This document shows, piece by piece, positions 61,953 to 64,000 of a stretch of 64,000 nucleotides of DNA. A program made the translations under genes and the position numbers. Source of the DNA: Symsagittifera roscoffensis. Lineage: Eukaryota; Xenacoelomorpha; Acoela; Convolutidae. The notes beneath the pieces are model-generated. The model was not told the DNA's origin. It searched no databases and saw nothing but the letters and a program-made list of their open reading frames with translations. The first letter of the stretch is position 1. Each line of letters begins with the position of its first letter. The DNA lies in contig NC_087063.1 in the NCBI RefSeq assembly GCF_963678635.1, forward strand, positions 81,455,574 through 81,519,573. The letters are read 5' to 3'.

Positions 61953-63356
61953 TTCTAAGAGCTTCAGGGCCTGATATTTTTTTCTTCGAAATTTGAAAGA
62001 TAGTTTTTTCCAAAACTATTTTTTTTCTGCATTATTTGAATCTCTTATTACTGACTGGTGGCTAAGTTCGGGGCCTGTTTCTGTGCAGAGACTAATATCT
62101 GAGTTTTCTTAAATAGTCTGAAGTTGTTTTTGATTTTTAAAAAATAAATAAATAAAAAAATGCTGCTCAAATAATGGTAAAAGCAAAATGAGCATTGTTT
62201 AGAAGCGCAAAATATGGTTGTTTTTGAAACCAGATCAGTCAAATTTATATTTCTTATGATTTTTCTACCAAATGATGTTACTCTAAAAAAAAATTTAAAA
62301 ATTTTCCAATTTACAATGCACTGTTTAAGTAAGGCCTCTATGTATTCTTGCATTTTTTAAGTCGACTTGAAGTTCATTTCTTAAGAGTAAAGAAAATTGT
62401 GCTCTCCATTTTTCATAATTTACAGTGCAATAAAGAAATACTACCTGTTGATCCATTTTTTACACAAGCATAGCTGGTTTTGTAGTTTGAACTTTCTTTT
62501 TTCCAAATTAAGTCGCAAATATTGTTGCGATGCAATTGTTGCGACAAAATGTGTTCATTTTCGAAGTGTTCGTCTTGATCCAGCTATCAAGTACAGTCAA
62601 TGTTAAGGATTTTAACACCGACTAGTATGTTACAAAGAGCATTCTAGCTTCAAATATCTGTTTTGTAGAGGTAGGGAAGGAGACCAGCAGCAAAATAAGA
62701 GGGTTCGAACCTGATCAGGGTTTTTAATGAATTTTTTGTATACTAGTTTAAATGCGTCCGCTTTATAATTTGTGGCATGTTAGTTGGTATATTTCTTTTC
62801 AAATTGACGGGTACTGCTAATGCGTCAAGTGGCTTGCGTCAGTTTGCGCTTATGTAGATTCATAATTGGCGTGCGTCACTTAAGAATTTTTGTAAACTCA
62901 AAGTTTTACTCATTCAGGTTTTCCCAGTAGCGTTATCGGGCATATTTTTGCTTGTGTATGCAACTTCGCCTGGATGAAAAAAAAAATTGTGTTAGCTTCT
63001 TGAAAGTATCGTCAATTGTAAAAGCGTTCTAAAATATGATGTATTTGATCAAAAATATTTTCTCAATTTTTGTACGTTATTTCATTATCACTTTTCCAGC
63101 AATTGGTTGGCTATGTTTAGATGGCAAACGTTTTTTTTATTATGTTAGAGGCGTTCTGCAAAAATGACAAAGATTGTGTCTTTAGAAGTTTTAAAATCTT
63201 GGAACAAGCAAATTCAAATTTGTTTATTTTTCTGGGGCATCAATGAGCTGACTTCTCACTTTCAAGCGTTTGTTTTGTTTGAGCTGAATCTTTCATTTTT
63301 TTTCAAGAAGTTGCCTTGAATGTTCTTTCAATTTATTTTTAGATGAAACTTTTTTG
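61953..63356 (+). repeat. 1.4-kb tandem duplication, unit 2
   Basis: Direct copy of 60551-61952 with single-base indels in A runs and a few substitutions (for example gtagtatgaact versus gtagtttgaact). Ends at gaaacttttttg before unrelated tattctcc. Confidence 0.97.
62462..62973 (+). mobile_element. tRNA-headed element, family C (copy 4)
   Basis: Tandem-duplication twin of 61059-61570, B box ggttcgaacc near 62703. Confidence 0.72.
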
Positions 63357-64000
63357 TATTCTCCATGAGGAAATCAGTTTCAGTGGCTTCAAATGCAAAG
63401 TGAATTCGAATTCAAAGTTTTAAGTTGTGTCCAACGCATAAAAAATTACCAATCCTCAATTTCCTCAATCTTTGTCAGTTTTATTGAAAATATTTTAAGT
63501 TCGTTTTTTAGCTGCAGGTAATTTGTGCTCATATAAATACGTAATTGTTCGCATCATGTTTTCCATTAGCCACAAATCGCATCATATCATGTTGCCCTAT
63601 TCTATTTTTCTACGTCTCTGCTTTTTTGGATATTGTTGCCTCTCATCGAGAAGGAAATGCTTGATGATTCAATTAGGAAGAATTCAAACAATTTTTGTTA
63701 GAAAAAAGTCAGATGTCACACCCGAATTCCCCAGACGAATGTATTGAATAACTAAAACTGGAACGTGTTCATGTCAAAGCATTATGAAACAAGAAAATTG
63801 AGTTTGATTTCTAAGTTTTGAAAAAATATTCGTATAAATTGCTTGCTCGGTCTTTGTTTCTTTTTAAAACTTGGTTCGAAAAAAACTGAAGTGTAATAAA
63901 AAAATCCGCCTAGTTTTGTTCCATTGGTTCCAAAGTTGTGCAACATCTCTTTTTAATTTCGAATTGCAGCTAGTTTCAATTACTGAGAGTCATTCAACAA
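63357..64000. other. Gene-free right edge
   Basis: AT-rich sequence. The short open frames here show no recognisable domain or splice pattern. Confidence 0.5.

Noticed and set aside
62048-62353. 101-codon minus-strand frame
   Set aside because: It is in the tandem repeat; unit 1 has only a 64-codon version because of a small indel, so the frame is not conserved.

Overview
This is eukaryotic, almost certainly animal, nuclear DNA. It is AT-rich, has GT-AG introns of up to about 9 kb, and is dense with dispersed repeats, LTR-retrotransposon sequence, MITEs and tRNA-headed elements. The species cannot be named from the sequence. I see no bacterial-style operons, no CRISPR array and no rRNA gene.

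Layout. (1) 1-5246, minus strand: the 5' two-thirds of a Ty3/gypsy-type LTR retrotransposon. It holds Gag with two zinc knuckles, an aspartic protease and the first part of reverse transcriptase, broken by a frameshift near 281-291; the rest lies beyond the left edge. (2) 5247-20352: a direct tandem duplication of about 7.5 kb. Each copy holds a long non-coding block with a recurring CCCCTCCGG motif, a hAT-type MITE with a perfect 8-bp target duplication, and the first five recognisable exons of one gene. (3) 17132-59340, plus strand: one large multi-exon gene for a Rho guanine-nucleotide exchange factor of the ARHGEF10/ARHGEF17 type (acidic/Ser-rich N-terminus, DH domain, PH-like region, linker, C-terminal WD40-like propeller). 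I assembled 27 coding exons by matching splice sites and reading phases, giving about 1,635 codons; one junction (37423 to 39922) does not phase-match and probably hides a small exon. (4) 59341-64000: downstream repeats, including a nearly exact 1.4-kb tandem duplication.

How the parts fit. The 5' exons of the RhoGEF gene exist twice. In copy 1 the fifth exon carries an in-frame TAA where copy 2 has GAA, so copy 2 looks functional and copy 1 a decayed or alternative 5' end. The long introns hold nested mobile elements: a Mutator-like (MULE) transposase relic, a roughly 440-bp terminal-inverted-repeat family present in about 20 pieces, several hAT-like MITEs with clear target duplications, tRNA-headed elements that repeatedly sit at the same internal position of that MITE family, and two arrays of roughly 170-bp degenerate satellite units.

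Limits. Exon calls rest on open frames, splice consensus and phase agreement read by eye. Family assignments come from recognised motifs. No alignment or database search was run.
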